Assembly (NCBI GenBank): GCA_004026145.2
Contig: CP034984.1
Coordinates: 14,226,541-14,290,540 of the forward strand
Direction of reading: 5' to 3'
Length of the DNA stretch: 64,000 bases
DNA from: Takifugu bimaculatus
Lineage: Eukaryota > Chordata > Actinopteri > Tetraodontiformes > Tetraodontidae
A model generated the notes under the pieces. The model was given only the letters and a program-made list of their open reading frames with translations, was not told where the DNA came from and ran no database searches. A program made the position numbers and the translations under genes. Shown here one piece after another: positions 1 through 14,715 of this stretch (position 1 is its first letter; the number at the start of each line of letters is the position of its first letter).

Positions 1-3000
1 ACTGGTGAATTCTGGAATCTTCAGACCTGTCTGATGTTCACCAGCGTCTCCGTGTGCACATATTTCACGTTAATGGTGTCACCGACTGCCGTTTTAATGA
101 GTGCGTCAACATGTGCTCCGGGAAAAGAGGCGCAGATGTCCCGTGGTTGGGATGAAGGGAACTAAATTCCGTTTACCCTGAAGCCCGTTCACGATGTACC
201 AGAACGTAGAATAATCAGAGCGAAAACGCGGGGAATCTGACGACGTCACGCCGTTTGTCAGCCAGTGTAAAAAGCTACCAGACGACCAAAGTCCATAAAA
301 AAAAACACATTCTAGTGATGCAAAGTGGCGTTCTGGGAAACGGCCTTGCGTTATTTGCCCGTTCCTTCTCGTATATCGAAGTTACTGGCTGAAATCACAG
401 CCGCGCATTCAATTAGCCTTCCTTTAATTGGCAGCTAGCCCAGCCCGCTAACCACCATTTTAGTCATCATAGATAAAACTCAGAGAGAACTACAAAACTC
501 ACTAAAGTCCATAAAAAATCGCATTACAGATGCACCATTTCTGGGTTCCATGTGATCACAACACAACATTTGCCAGTTTAGCTGAATATTGATTAACGTG
601 TCCTGACTTGATTTCGGTTGGTAGCTGCGTTTCATGGTTGAGGCTGTTGCCTGCATGTTTATGCTTGTAATTATTCCATTTCTGTATTATTCCACATCAG
701 CGAGCCTCTTTGGAGTACGCCTGCATCAAATCGACGGTAGCCTCTGAACATGACTTTTAATCACATCCTGTCCGGCTACATAAGCAGCCGATTGTAAAAA
801 ATAAATAGCTTTCCGATTAGCTTGGACCCTCAGACGGGAAGTGTCCACTGTCTAACATCTGTCTAATTTACCATCCTGTGTTTAACCACGTCTGGGCTGT
901 TAAGACATGTGGGACAAAAAGCTGGCTAATTGACTGATGACGCTAACGATGGATCCCAATGGCCAGTTTCAGTGGCAACTGGACAAATCCTGGGGCACGT
1001 CATTGGCTTGGACAGGTCCCCATCCTCCGGGCTAAACTTTAACATAACTTTTCACCACCGTTGGGTCATAATTTTATTGTTTTGCCGCGATCTTAACCCT
1101 TCCTCCCAGGAACTCTGTCATAAAGCTGTCAAGTGGTCTCCATAAATAGAACAGATTTCATGATTATATTTCCGCCAGGGCTGGGCTCAGTTCCATTTCC
1201 CTTCAATCAATTTGGCTGAATATTGGAACGAGGGAGTCAGGGAAGGGCAGCCGCCTCTCATATTGGAAACTTGGACCAAGGTCACAATATTCCATATTCT
1301 GAAATGCAATATATGGACAGCTGGAGAAGAAGATAATAGGGAAACAAGCAAACGTACCGTTGGTCCAGTCCAAAGTTTGGGATTTGTGTTGCTGGAGGCA
1401 TCCGGCTGCCCTGATTAGCCCCCCCCCCCAGCCTAATTACGCATGCAGGTCACTCACCTGGTCTACAGACTAGCAGTGTGCTTCTTTTGTTAAAAACGGA
1501 GTCCTAGCTCGCTTTTCCTGCTAGCAGCGTCTGCAGATAGCATCTCCTCAGCTGAGTTGACGCTGCAGGACATTGCAGGAAATGCAGCACTGTCAGCACT
1601 GAGTGGGGGGGTGGTGGTGGGGGGGGGGTGTGGGGTAGGGAGGGTGTCGCAGTGGGCAGATATGTGTGTTTGATAAGAGGCCGACGGCAGTGAGACGGGC
1701 ACACAGATGCTCATTTAAACCTTTTTCCTGTCTTCTTTTCACAAGCGAGGTTCCAGTTTTATTGGTCTCGTGAGGCGGGTGTCAGGGACCGGGGGGGGGG
1801 GAGGGTGGAGGTGGAGGTGGTGGGGGTGGTGGGGGGGCTGGAGGGTGTCCTCGCTGGCTGCAGCGTCATCGTTAGGAGGCTGTGAGCGTCTGGGTTTGTG
1901 CACGTTCGCTTGTGTTTTCCGTGTTTCGCTGAAATGTGAATTTCTCTCCTCGGCTCGTCCAGGAACTCCCCGTTCGGGAGATTCGGCAGGCGTCACGATT
2001 TGCTCTGTGGATTTGCTGTGGTTGCCATGGTGACGCCCTGCAGCAGGAGTGCATCCTGTGGAAATTTAGGGGTTCTGCAAAACGGAACCTGTTGTTTCGG
2101 AGAAACGATGAATTGGACGGGGGCTGCGTGCTCTTTTGTTTACCTTTCAATGCTAAATGAACGTCGGCTCGCTCTTCAGAACAAATATTTGCAATGAGAG
2201 GTTCCGGACGCTGCCCGACCTCCCAGAATAATTGGACCATTTTCAGTCACCTCGCTGCTCTCCTAATACAACACTCCACCCTGGGATCATATCACACTCC
2301 AGGCCGACACAATATAATCAACAGTTGTCGTGCTAAATGATCAAATAAGGAGCCCGGTCACAGTTGAACACCCCCCCCCCCCAATCCCCACACCCTGGAA
2401 TTCATGGCAGATTAGTTAAAGCCACGCAGCATATCCAGACATACAGAGAGAGTCGGGGCGGGGGGGGGGGGTGATGATCAGCAAAATGATAATCTTACAT
2501 GAATATATGGATATCTGAAGCCCGGCAGCAATTAGAGCCCCGGCGCCCCCTCCCTCTGGGGGCGGATGAGCCCAGCCGTGTGCCTTTTGATTCCGAGGCT
2601 TTGGCAAAGCAAATCCGCTGCACGTGCCCCCGTCATAGTCACAGAACTCACCACGGGCCCGGACCTCTCTGCTCCCTCCCTCCCAGCAGGGGTTTTATCA
2701 CAGCGAAGTGTTTAATATGGTGATGTAAACCCCCCCCACCCCCCCTCGCCCCCGCTCCTCTCTGAAGAGTCACACTCAAACGTGGAGACCGACTCTTTGA
2801 TATTAAGATATCCGCACGTTTTCCTAAAGCTCAGCTCTGTGGAGCATCAGATGTGGCAGCAGAGGAAAGCCCACGGTAACCTAATCACCCGCCCCTCCCA
2901 ACAGTAAATGGTAATAACTATGTTACATAATGCAGCGGCGCTCCGGTTTATCGGAGCCAGCGGGGAACCTACAGCCCGCTGGTTCAGGGACCGGAGCGGG

Positions 3001-3668
3001 CTGAAATCCTCGTCCGCTCATTGTCTCTGAGCATAAAAAGGTTTTTCCTCCGTTTCCTGCCCCCACCACGCTGGGAAAAATTCAGCCCTTTGTACTTTAT
3101 CCTGGCGCTCGCCTGGGCTCCACAGACGTGCGCTTTAAAGCCTTATCAGCGCAGAACTTCCAATCCCTCCTCAATGAGAGCATTTAGGAACTGGCCTCTT
3201 GACATTTTCATCACTTTTACAAAAAAGGCTCTGGGGCTCTTTGGTGGGCTGGGAGCTCGTTATGCCTGATCCTCACAAGTGCTGATGTACTGTTTGTGTA
3301 ATGCTTTAAAATGCAAATACGTCGCGACCTGCTAATTATTATGTCACCCTGGAAGGGGCTCCGACAGCGTGTAATACTGGGAGTTTCAGCTCTTTAAAGG
3401 GCGACTGTGCCGTCGATGTGGCGACAGAAGCTTAAACATCCACGACTGGAGCACTAATTCTGTCACTCACGTCTTTGTTAAATCCCGGCTCTAAATTACG
3501 CAATCTTTCGTCTTCACGTTCTCAAATGAAAGTCTAAACATCTCCAAGGTCGCACAGAAGAGCAGACGGACGGCTGAACGGGGTTCCCGGCTCCCACCCT
3601 TAATGGGGCGGGTGTTGCTCCACCCTGGGGCAATTGAGGGGCTAATTCTGTCTTTTGTCTTCCCTCAG
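1..3668. other. slc4a11 upstream intron, no exon recognised
   Basis: I see no coding exon here. The first recognisable slc4a11 exon starts at 3669 and begins mid-codon, so the true start codon and the first N-terminal exons lie left of the window. The stretch holds homopolymer G and C runs (around 1605-1630, 1790-1800, 2370-2380, 2458-2472, 2727-2750) and ordinary unique-looking DNA. Open reading frames here are short and lack splice context. Confidence 0.6.
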
Positions 3669-6600
3669 ATGCTGACGACTCAGGTTGTGTGTTACTGAAC
3701 ACATCGCGGAAGGTAAGAAGGCTTAGCTAATGTTCCGGTTGCACATCCCACCACTTCAGTTCCTCTTCCATCACTCCTCCACCGCTCACAACACAACCTA
3801 ATTGTTTCGCTCGTCCCATTGTTCATTTTCCTCGACGTTTCGAGTAGAAGCTGGGAGCCAAGTGGATTCAGCCCGTTTCTGCTGGAACTTTCATCCATTA
3901 TCTCTTTACTTCTGACAACTTTAAGCGTCACAACTGTCTCATTAACTAAATTCCCCCGCAGTCACATTACGTTCCTATTAAAGAGACACACTCAGCACCT
4001 CTTAAAGGGACGGCCACCCCTTTTTATGTTGCCTGATTGTTTATTGATAATGATCCTGTCTGAATTTGGCTCTGCCAGGTTAGCATCTGCAGCTTTTATA
4101 CTCAGCAAACAGCGCTGGGAGTGCCTGGAAAAACACGGCTCCCCGCTCGATGCTTCTGTGGATTTAATGGCTCGCCCGAGGACCAAACGACGTGTCTGAT
4201 GTATTTCTGTATAAATGAACACTCGGCATTACGGGAAAAAAGGCTTGGATGATGATTTGCACAGGAAACACACAACAGCGGGGGATTGAGAGGGCGCCTC
4301 GCTGTCGTGGGGGGCAGCCGTAGACGGACAAAACAGGCGAGACACAGTCGAAAACACCCCGGCCAGAACGTTGTTCCCGAAACCTCAAGACAAAGAGCAG
4401 ATTTCTGGGTTCTTGTGGTGGAGAGATGCCATCAGGGGCAGCATTTGAGAAAAATCTGCCCTCGCCTGCGTCAGGATTTGGCGGCTGTTAGATCGTCTGC
4501 ATTTTGAGGCTTTCCCAGAGACAAGAGAGCAAATCACAGTAATCAGAGCTGCTGGTCAGAGATCAGCTCAGACTTTTCTTCAGTAGCTGTCAAAGGAAAC
4601 AACTTCACGTACAGAGTTCAGATCCCGTCACCAGTTTGCCGCCGTCACCCAGGCCGCCGCCGGCCGCTGTCGTGGGGGGACCAGTAGGTTTAACTGGGGG
4701 GTTCCAGCATCGTGGAGCGCAGTTCCACCTTATTAAATCCCCTCAGCTCATCCCTTCATCCTGTCGTGTTTCTCTTACTGCTGCGTTTCTAATAGCAGTA
4801 AATGCTAGCGGAATGCTAACCTCTTTTCTCTGAAGCTGCTTCGCATGGTCACATTTCCCAGTAATTTGTGGTGGCCTATGAGTAGAATCCATTTAGCTGT
4901 GGTGCGCACAAAGAATAATTCAGCTCTTAACCTTTTATTCCGTTGAGCTGACCTGATTGGAAGAACAAAATAAATTAAACCACCTTTATTTTTAGGCTGC
5001 ACCTAAATAGCTCCAAAGACTTCTGCTCGTTCCGTTCTTTTCAAGAGAACAGCAGGGAATCCTTTCATATCCTGTCCGTCACATGATCAATAATATTGAG
5101 AGCTGCTGGTGTTCGGAGCTCTTAATCGAGCTGTGTTGGTCGTTCTCAGACACAACTCTTCAGGAAGACACGTCGCCCGATCTGTGGCTGGTTTACTTAA
5201 AGATTTGGAAAATCCACTGGAGCTTACAATAGCTGCCTTGTTTCAGCCTGCAGGCCTGTGCACATCTGCCATTGATTAAACATGACGTCACAGCAACAAA
5301 CTTCTGTTTCGAGCAGCAGTTCTGCAGCTACGGCGTCACGTGCACTATTTTACTGCGCGAATGTCACATTAGCTTGTGCGCTAAGTGTTATTTACCAGGT
5401 GTCTTTCTGTTTTCTGCAGAAACTGCTGTGCTGATCGCATCCTTTGTCTTTTGAACAGTATGTGAAGCTGATGAACTTTGAGGAGGAAATCCGGGCTCAC
5501 CGTGACCTGGACGGCTTCCTGGAGCGGGCCACCATCCTGCTGGATGAGACGGCCGCCTCCCTGGACGACGTCCTCAAGAGAATGCTGCACAGCGTCGGTC
5601 AGGACAGCCACGCGTCCGAGCCCGGGTGCAACTTTGAGGAGGTGATGAGCATGCTTTTCACCGACGCAGGAGCGCAGGAGGTCAACGGTAAGCTCTGACG
5701 GGGGTTCCCGCGGCCACACAAGCAGGGAAAGATGTTTAAATAGAGAAACACACGCAGAGAACTTGGTGAACCTTCTGACGTACAACAAAACTGCCCTAAA
5801 AAACATCTGCGCTTCCTCACCTGAGGCTCAGCAGCTGAATTGTCAGATAGGTTTGAGAATGGTTGAGGAAGCTTTTAAGACCCAAAGGAGAGTTTGTGAT
5901 GTTTGAATGGAGGCCGTGCATCTGCCCCGCAGCCTTTCTAAAGCTCAATCTGCAGGAGCCCGTTGGCAGACATCAAAGGTTTCTCAGAAGAGCTGCCAAG
6001 TTCTTATCACATCGCATACATTTAAAGATGATTTGACTGACCCCGTCCACGGTAAATAAATAACCTGTGCTGCCTGCGTCCTCAGAGTAGGTAGCTGTGT
6101 GTTCCCTTTACACTCTGTCCTAGTTATTTCTGGTTTTAACAGAAACTGTTGCCTTTAAATTTGCAACTCCCCGCAGGTTGGATACCTTTATGCTGGCTTC
6201 CAGCTCGCTGTCACATTAGCTCAGATATTCAGGCGCAGCTCATTTTGGCGGAGCTGCAAAGCCTCTTGGTTCAGATGGATCTCCTCAGCCTATTAGAGCA
6301 GTAGAAATCTGCCTCCTTGCGTAACAGCGTTGTTGCAGCATCCGCTGTCGCAAAAGTTGATTCTTTTTCAAATGATCTTTTCTGCGCACGAGGAAGCGGG
6401 GGGAGGGTGAGGTGCGTCTGGCGGCGCTGGCGTCCACACGTGTTGATGGTTAGTCAGAGGTGGGCGGTGCGGGATGCTCGCCCTGCTCCGTCGCCTCTGA
6501 CACATCGGCGAGGTGATAATTGACTTCTGTCATCGATCACTCACTTAGCTTTTCAAACGGCTCGGCGAGAGTGCGAGCCGTGCCGACTGCCTCCGCTCCA

Positions 6601-9600
6601 GAGAGAAGCCCCACCAGCACCAGGACCCAGAATGGCGGCCTGGTTTTTAACACAATCCCGTGCAGGTTTTTATTGGGTCACATTAGAAATGATTCTGTTT
6701 CCTTTGATCTTTGTTGCGTACGGAGCAGCGAGCCGTCCAGTTGAGTTCTGTGCATCCTAATCAGACGTAATCACCAATTAGCTGCACAGAAACAACATAA
6801 CGGCGTGATTTTATCTGGAGACGGTGATTTCTTTCTTTCTTTAATTCAAGCAGAACAGTAGAACTCTGACTCTGGGGAAATACGTGAGCAGCAGCGGCAG
6901 AACAGAGGAGATGAACGTTGCTAATGAATTGCCCCGTGGATGATGTAACAATCCCACAATTACGCAACAACTAAAGACGACCAAGGTTTGACGGTGGCGG
7001 CCTTCGTGCAACTTTTGGAAACATTTACAGGATGAGCAGAACGACGTGCGAAGCTCGACTTGACGTATTTCAGCCCCTCGGGGGTGGGGGTGGGGGGGTG
7101 GGGGGGGCTGGAGCCACATTTGTAAATTGAAATCAGAATTATTTGCTCTGCAACCTCTCCTGACCCTCCTGCGGATAAAGACATATCTTCAGGGGAGGAA
7201 CAAAGGCTTTTCTCTGGGGAACCCGTTCATATAACGCGCCAGCGTGTTATCAGCACAACACATCTCTCCAGGTATTAATTTCTGGCATATCTGCACTGGC
7301 TCTGCCAGAGCAGCGCGATACGGCGGCCGCGCGTCCCGGCTCATTCCCGCCGTAATTCTGTACAGCTGCGAGATAAAGAGAACAGGAGCAGATTATAACC
7401 ACCCAGAAAAGGGAGGGAATTACAGAAATGGAAAAGATGAAAAGCCCACAGAGATAATTAGTCCTGCACACGTTCGTTGTTTTAAAGTCCAGCTCCTGCT
7501 GCTCCCCGCTCTCCCGGGCTGCCGCTAAAGCCTTAATAAGGATGTCACATCAAGACTGGGCCGGCGTGCCAGACTTTCTGAGGCTGCGGATGATTGAGGG
7601 CTGCAGGAGATGATGACAGTTTACAGTAGAGATGAGCAGCTTCCACAGAATGTCTAATTGTCAATATTTGGAGCGATGGTGTTTAATCGTCCCCTCGTCT
7701 GTTATTCCGCAGCAGCTGCGGCGCTCTCTGCCATCCACGCCGCTGCGCCCTGGCTGCCACCACCCCACTGTAATTTATCCCCGAGTCGCTGTCACCTCTG
7801 ATCGAGCTCATCGGCGCTCCACTTTGCCTCCGATTGAATTAAACTGTAAAGTTGTGGCATATTTGTGCGGCTTTGCAGCGGGAGATCCACTTTAATTAGC
7901 CTGATAAAAGGACCGTTTTTAACCAAATGCACAGACTCAGGATGCCATTTTAACAGTTCTCTGACATTTTGTGGCGTTGGAAACAGCTCATAATTGAATC
8001 AATGAAAAACATTTTTCTTCAGTTTAATTTGGATTAATTTCTCCAGAGCAGAATGGCGATGGATATTTCTCAGGTGGTCATGCCTGTCATTATAATAACA
8101 CATCATTTCCAGGCCGTCGGCGGGACTTTCCGCGGTGCAGATCTGCCGTAACCCTCTGCATAAATGATCAGAATATTAAACTGGAGCAATTTCAGCTCTT
8201 TTACACGTGAAAGAAAGACGGCTACGTTTTCTTTACTGTCGTCTCCATCTCTGCGTCGGCGCCTCACTAAATACAGAGCTGCTATCAGTGATAGAATCCA
8301 ATTTTGCTAATAAACTGTAGGCAGGAATTGAGATAAGGCTCCGTGAGCCCAGCGAAGATCGGACATTGAGGAATTTTCTCTGGGAAACGTTATTTAATAT
8401 GCATGAGCTAAAGGAGAGCAGGAAATGAAGTCTCTGTTCAGTGTCGATACTCATGCCTGTTAACCAGTGTGTGTGTGTGTGTGTGTGTGGCTGGAGGAGT
8501 GAGGACCTGCTGATCAGAAATGGTGACTGAAATTATTCTCTCTCCTCTTCCTCCCCTTCTCCGTGCAGACAAATCTCAAAGTTTCGTTTTCTTTGATGAC
8601 GGTAAGCTGTGCTAATTGGATGAAAATGTCAGCATCAGCCGCCGCGAGGCTGCAATCACAGGCGTGATGCTGTACCAATCACCATCAGTATGCTGTTTGT
8701 GTTCCATGCCCGGGACTGGGTCGATCCTCCGAGTCATCAAATGATTACAAAAGCCAGCCGTGGCTCCGCGCCGCGGACGTCGATGCCTCTCCAACGGCCA
8801 TTCTGACCAACGCTGGCCAATAATGCCAAGACTCCAAAGTCCTGTGAGGGACTCAATCAGACCCGCTCGCTGCGATTATCGATTTGATTAATCGACAAAG
8901 GAGATTTTGGAGTAATTTCATTGGTGTAATTGTAACGGCAGCTCCGCTGTTGGATGATCTCCTGGGATTAACGAGGCTCCGTCATTGACCCAGTCCTCAT
9001 GGCGCTCTCATGGCCCTCTCATGGCGCTCTCATCACCCTGTGATATCATAGTGCCCGACTCCCTCGCCGTGATTGGCTGCTTTTGGCTCCCAATATACAG
9101 TAAGTGTTTCATCTGCCACTGCTGTACGGAGTCCTCGTGTCTTCTAATCACCTCCCTCAAAGTGCCCTCCACCATCATCATATTGAAGGAAATCAATCTC
9201 GTGCACGCGTGCGTGTATGATTGTGTGTGTGTGTGAGGGGTTGTGACTGCAGTTAATCTATAAGGCAGCATAAGATCAGTAGGGTTTATTGAGGTCACCC
9301 CTGAGCATAATGTAAGGAGCTTCCTTCACAAAAGAGCTCTTGTCCTTTCCCAGCGAACCCACGAGCCGTCTGCGGGGTCTTTTCCGTGGAGCTGCACATG
9401 TTTCTGTCAATTTTCCACCGCTGAATTGGGGCTGGGACGCCAGAAGAGATATTAACATCTCTGCTTGTATTCTGGAGCGGTTCAGCGTATCTGTTGATTT
9501 GTTTCCTGCCTTCTTTGGGGCAGACTGCGTTATCCTCCTTCCATTTACAGGATTATGCATTATGTTTTTCCTCCCTTCCAACCGGGGAAAATGCAGCTGA

Positions 9601-12600
9601 GGAATTTGGATGTGGGGAAGATCAAAGGGGCCAGACCAGTCAGGCAGTCTCACCTTCCGCGTGTTCTGTCGTTTCTTCCCATTGAAGTTTGTCAAATTCG
9701 ATGTGCGGCGAGTGTGAGACGTGTGACACGTCTCCCCCCATTGTGAGTGGAAACTGTGGTGTTTGCATAGCAAAAAGCTGATGAAACCAGGCAGAAATCT
9801 TCACATAACTGACAAATATCAAAGCTGCTCATCTTCATTAGCTTTCCACTCCATCTCTCTCTCTGTCTCGCTGAACGTAGGCTGCTGATGAAAGATACAG
9901 AACTCATTAAAAATGTGTTGGACTTTTTCCTCCCTCACTTTTTTCATATGTATAATGTGCAGCCATAAACCTGCTTTTGTGCAACACATTTGTGAGGTTT
10001 ATGGACGCTGCTTCTGTCTGTACACAGATGCTGCAACCTACACTCCCTCCACTAGGTGGCACCACCTTCCACACCCCAGACATTAAACAATAGCATTCCC
10101 TTTTGACATCGGAGCTTATTAAACATGGCAAAAGATGCCCAAAGAGACATTTTGATGACATTATGAGCAAATCAAACGAGCTGCTGCCCGGTGACAGCGG
10201 GTGAGATTATCACCCAGCGGTTGATTAGAAGCTCGTTTAGTCAAATCTCTTCACATTCAGGCTTATTTTTAGTTCTCCACTGATATCAATAAGAAATTTG
10301 GATGTTTTGATTGTTCCATTCCTCCTCCTCCTCTGTCACAGACTGTTTTGTATCCCCTGTTCTGCCAGGCTTGTCTTATATTTTCCTCGTCTTCAGCTCT
10401 CACCCCCCCCCAACATTCTCTCCTCTCTGCAGGCCCCTTTTCATCTTTCCCTCACCCTTTCTTTTTCTTTCTTTTTTGTCTGCATCGCCGTTCCCTCGTT
10501 CCTGACTCTCTCGCTCCTTGAGCACTGTGATACTGTTGTCATGGTGACGCCCATCATTTTCTGGCATGAATGGAGGATACCTTATTGATGAGCCAGCACA
10601 GCAGAGAGAGGAAAGGAGAAAGGGAAAGACAGACTTAAAGGAAGAATAGGAGAGACGTCAAGCGGAGGGGAAATTGGTGTGATATGATAATGATTCTCCT
10701 CACCGTTTATTACACAAATACACCCCCCCCCCCTTAATTTTGCTCAGCACTCGTGCGTCAACCGAGTGGCGGCGTGCCAAAACACGCCGCATCTTCTGGA
10801 GGCTTTCAGGATGTTGAGTCTGCTGGAGAAAATCCCTGGAAACACCATTATTCATCGCTCCCAGCGTGAGAACTCAGAAGGGAGATCCTGCGTCTTATTA
10901 GGAGGCAAACAGACAGGTCTCAGCGGCGCCCCCAGCTGCTGTTTGCTCAGTGCTGCGTAATGAAGTGTCACTTTCTAAAATCTGAGCGTGAACGTTTCCC
11001 GGGGATGGACGAACCTCGTTAATAGCGCGTTTGCTCACGGGGCACAGCGGCATTGCAGCGTGAGGCGAGCTTGTTAAACACTCGTGACGCTGATATCGTG
11101 TCCAGAGCTCTGCAACAGCACATTACACCGTTTAATATTTTAAACATGACACGAGAAGGTCAGATAACGTACGTTTTAATCTCATTTCAATTTCCAAAGA
11201 CGTTATTTACAACTACAGTGAATATTGGGAAAGTTTGAGTGCGTGTGTGTGTGTGTGAGAGAGAGAGAGGTTGAGTCTAGATTTATGTGGATCTCAGTTA
11301 GTTCCTATTTGACCTCTGACCTTTCCCACCCTAGTCCACCTTCTGTCAGAGACGATTCAGGGTGTGACGGCGACCGCCACTGGCGTCCAGTACCAGCAGT
11401 CGTGGCTCTGCATCCTGTAAGTGTGAACACATGCACCCTTTTCTCTCTTTGACATTTGGAGTATAGCATCTTTTTAGGAGCGCAGCATAATTCTCAACGT
11501 AATCTAGTAAACCTGCAGTATTGTCCACGTTCGGACAGCTTGTACCTGAGCAGCAGCGACTCGGAGGTTAAACTATGGGAATGTTGGTGACCCGCTGACC
11601 TTTGGATGACCTCCTCTTTATCCTTCTCTGCCCCAGCTGCAACGTCAAGCATCTCCAGAGGCGCCACGTGTGCATCTCCCGCCTGGAGAGGCCGCAGAAC
11701 TGGGGGGAGAACTGCTGCGAGGTCCGCTACGTCATCCTGATCCTGGCCCCCCTCAAAATGGTAATCGCTGACCCCCCACAGGGAGGAAATCCTCTTTGAC
11801 AGCTGCTTCTCCTCAATCGCACATTTGGTCTCGAATCATTGAGTAACTAAGTTACATACATTAGCATTTGCTAATCCAGAAAGACGCACTAACAGAAGCT
11901 TAATGAGCCAACTCATCTAATTAACAACGGTGAGAATCACAGTTTTGTTCAGATGTTTATCTGACATGAAGTGAGGCATCATCCTGGCATGACAGCACTA
12001 ACCAAGAACTTGTGCCTTTAATTACGGGTTCGTAATGCTTAACTAACCAGTTTTGGCATCTCGGAACGCTTTGTGCCGTTTATATGATTAGATTCTATGG
12101 ACTGATGAGGTATTGAAGGTCGAAGGTCAAGCCTTGTTCATCCCATAGGTTCAGAGGTCAAAGGTCATGCCAACAGCCCCATTATCTTTATAAACATCTC
12201 AGGTCAAACTGAATCTGTTATCTGACGTGACATGAACGCGGCACCGGCGCTCCTGTGGACAGCAGTTCTGAGCATCTTGAAGCCACCGCCAGGCGAAGGT
12301 CCTCGCTCTTGCAACAGCACGTGCGCTGAATGGAGCCGGAGTGACCGTCAGCACCTGGACCGGCTCGGCCTCTGGGAGTTTAAATCAGGGAGCTCTTCAG
12401 AACTGAAGACTCTTTGTGCTTCCCAGAAGCCCACTCAACCCTCCAGTCTGCCACCTGTCAGGACATGCTGTCCACGTCCTGTGTCCCGTCTCTCCTGATC
12501 GTCCCAACCTCTCCGTGTCCAACAACCCCCAGGGCTGTTGAACCTGACCAGCATCTGCTTCCACTTCCCATAACCCACCTGTGTTGCTGAGTGTGCCCGG

Positions 12601-14233
12601 CAGCGCCGAGCCCCAACTACAGCAGAAGAGTGCTGCTCTGTGATGTGGGCTGGTTCTGTGAAGGTTGGTCTTGGTTTTAAATAAACCACATCTGACCTCC
12701 CGACTGCCGTGGAGAAGTGCTGAAATGCTTAGAAACGGAGGGGAGCAGCGAGGGCCTGGACGGCAGGTTGCTGGATGGATCATCGTGGCATTTCCTCCAG
12801 ACATTCATGCTCTTTACACTTTGATTTCTTGTCCACTTAAAGACTGAAATGTCTCAGCGTGGACATGACAATGGCTCCTAATGACCGACTGCTCTCTTCC
12901 TCTGTTGTGGTGGCTTTTTTCTTGGCGGCGAGTGTAATTTCTGCCGCGCTCGTGTGAGTTTCTGACCTCGTTTTACGCAGCCGCCGTTGGTGTTGACAGG
13001 CTGACACGACTCAGGCAACAATTGAGGTGTATTGACGTTTTATTCAGTCAGGATCGTCAGCTTCTCCTCCACACTTCATCCGTCCAGCGGCGGGTCATCG
13101 GGTGATGCTGCAAAGATGAAATCAAGTCAGCCAAACTAAGAAAAAACAGACAGGTCGTCACAAACCTGCGAATAAAAGCCGACTAACTGCTGAAATTAGC
13201 CCCACGAAGACCCAGTTTCAGAGCTAGGACGGAGCGTGTCATTGTTAGCAGCAGGTCAACGGTGGTTTTCCTGTATCTCGGCTGGAAGCTGCTGTCCAGG
13301 TGAGACTGGAAACTGCTGAAGGTTGTCTGATCTGGACCTTCACGCTGCGTCCCAACCTTGAGACTAAAGACTAATGAATTTGTTCCTTCGCCGCTGTTGG
13401 AAAGCAGAACATCTTTTTTGTCAACGCCAATCTTCATTTCCCAACATGAGAACTATTTTAATTTCAAACAAAGTGGTATTTGGGTCGGCGAAGCGCCCAA
13501 CACTGGCATTTCCTCCCCCTGGTATCAGTTTTCCTTCATTAAGTCACTTTAATGCTGAATTTAATGCTTTGTTACCCTCCAGAAAAGCACCAAGACGGCG
13601 ATGGAGCTGGGCCGGACCTTCGCCACGCTCTTCTCTGATATCTCCTTCAGGCAGAAGCTGCTGGAGACAAAGACACAGGAGGAGTTTAAGGAGGCGCTGG
13701 TGTTCCAGAGGCACCAGCTGACGGCAACCAACCAGCAGCCCACCGCCCTGGGGAAGGAGGAGACCGACCCCCGCAGTCACAAACCTCTCAAGGTGGGCCC
13801 CCCCGACTGTTCTGTTAGAGCCGAAGGGTTATGTGTGATTGTCTCGAGAAGCTCCGATTGTCTGCCTCAGTCCTCAGGTGGGACTTCAGGTGTGTTCCAC
13901 CCCCCCCCCCACCCCCCCTTCCCGTCTGACACTTTCAACCAGCTCATTCGTTTCTGTGCAGGAATAAATCTGCACATTGATTTACACATCTCAACCTTTT
14001 GATTATTCGCTTCCATTTCACCCCCACCACCTCCTCCTCCTCCACCACCTCCTCCTCCTCCTCCCCCACCTCCACCTCCTCCTCCCCCACCTCGCTCCCC
14101 CACTATGCTCGGCAGGCTGCAGTCTTCCATCTTTTCTCTCCCCCTAATCAATCAGTATCAACTCCTGCCAGGCCCCCTCAGTCGGTTAAGGACCCTGCAT
14201 CTCTCACACTCCTGTCAGAGCTCTCCATCCTTT

Positions 14234-14266
<33 letters not shown>

Positions 14267-14656
14267 CACACACACACACACGGACCAGGAGGCCTCTATT
14301 TGGTGGCCAGTGGCCAACATTTTGTATGAATGTTGTGGTTGACAGGCCAGGTGTGTGTGTGTGTGTGTGTGTGTGTGTCTTTATTGCAGAGGATTTTGTG
14401 AGGTGTTTATCCCTGGGCTTGTAAGGCTCAGTGCCACTCAGTGAAAGAGGGATGGATGAAGAACAATAGAAAGCAACAGAAACAGAGGGAGAAACAGGAA
14501 ACAGTGACATCAAAGGGAGGGAAATCATGAAAGGACATCCGCCATTTCTGATTCCATCTACATTCACATCAAAATACATGAAAACACTTAGAATCAAGCC
14601 AAATGTAGACTTTTTTCCTGCTAGAGCAAACAGGTTGATGCTAATCTTTCTGAGCC

Positions 14657-14715
<59 letters not shown>

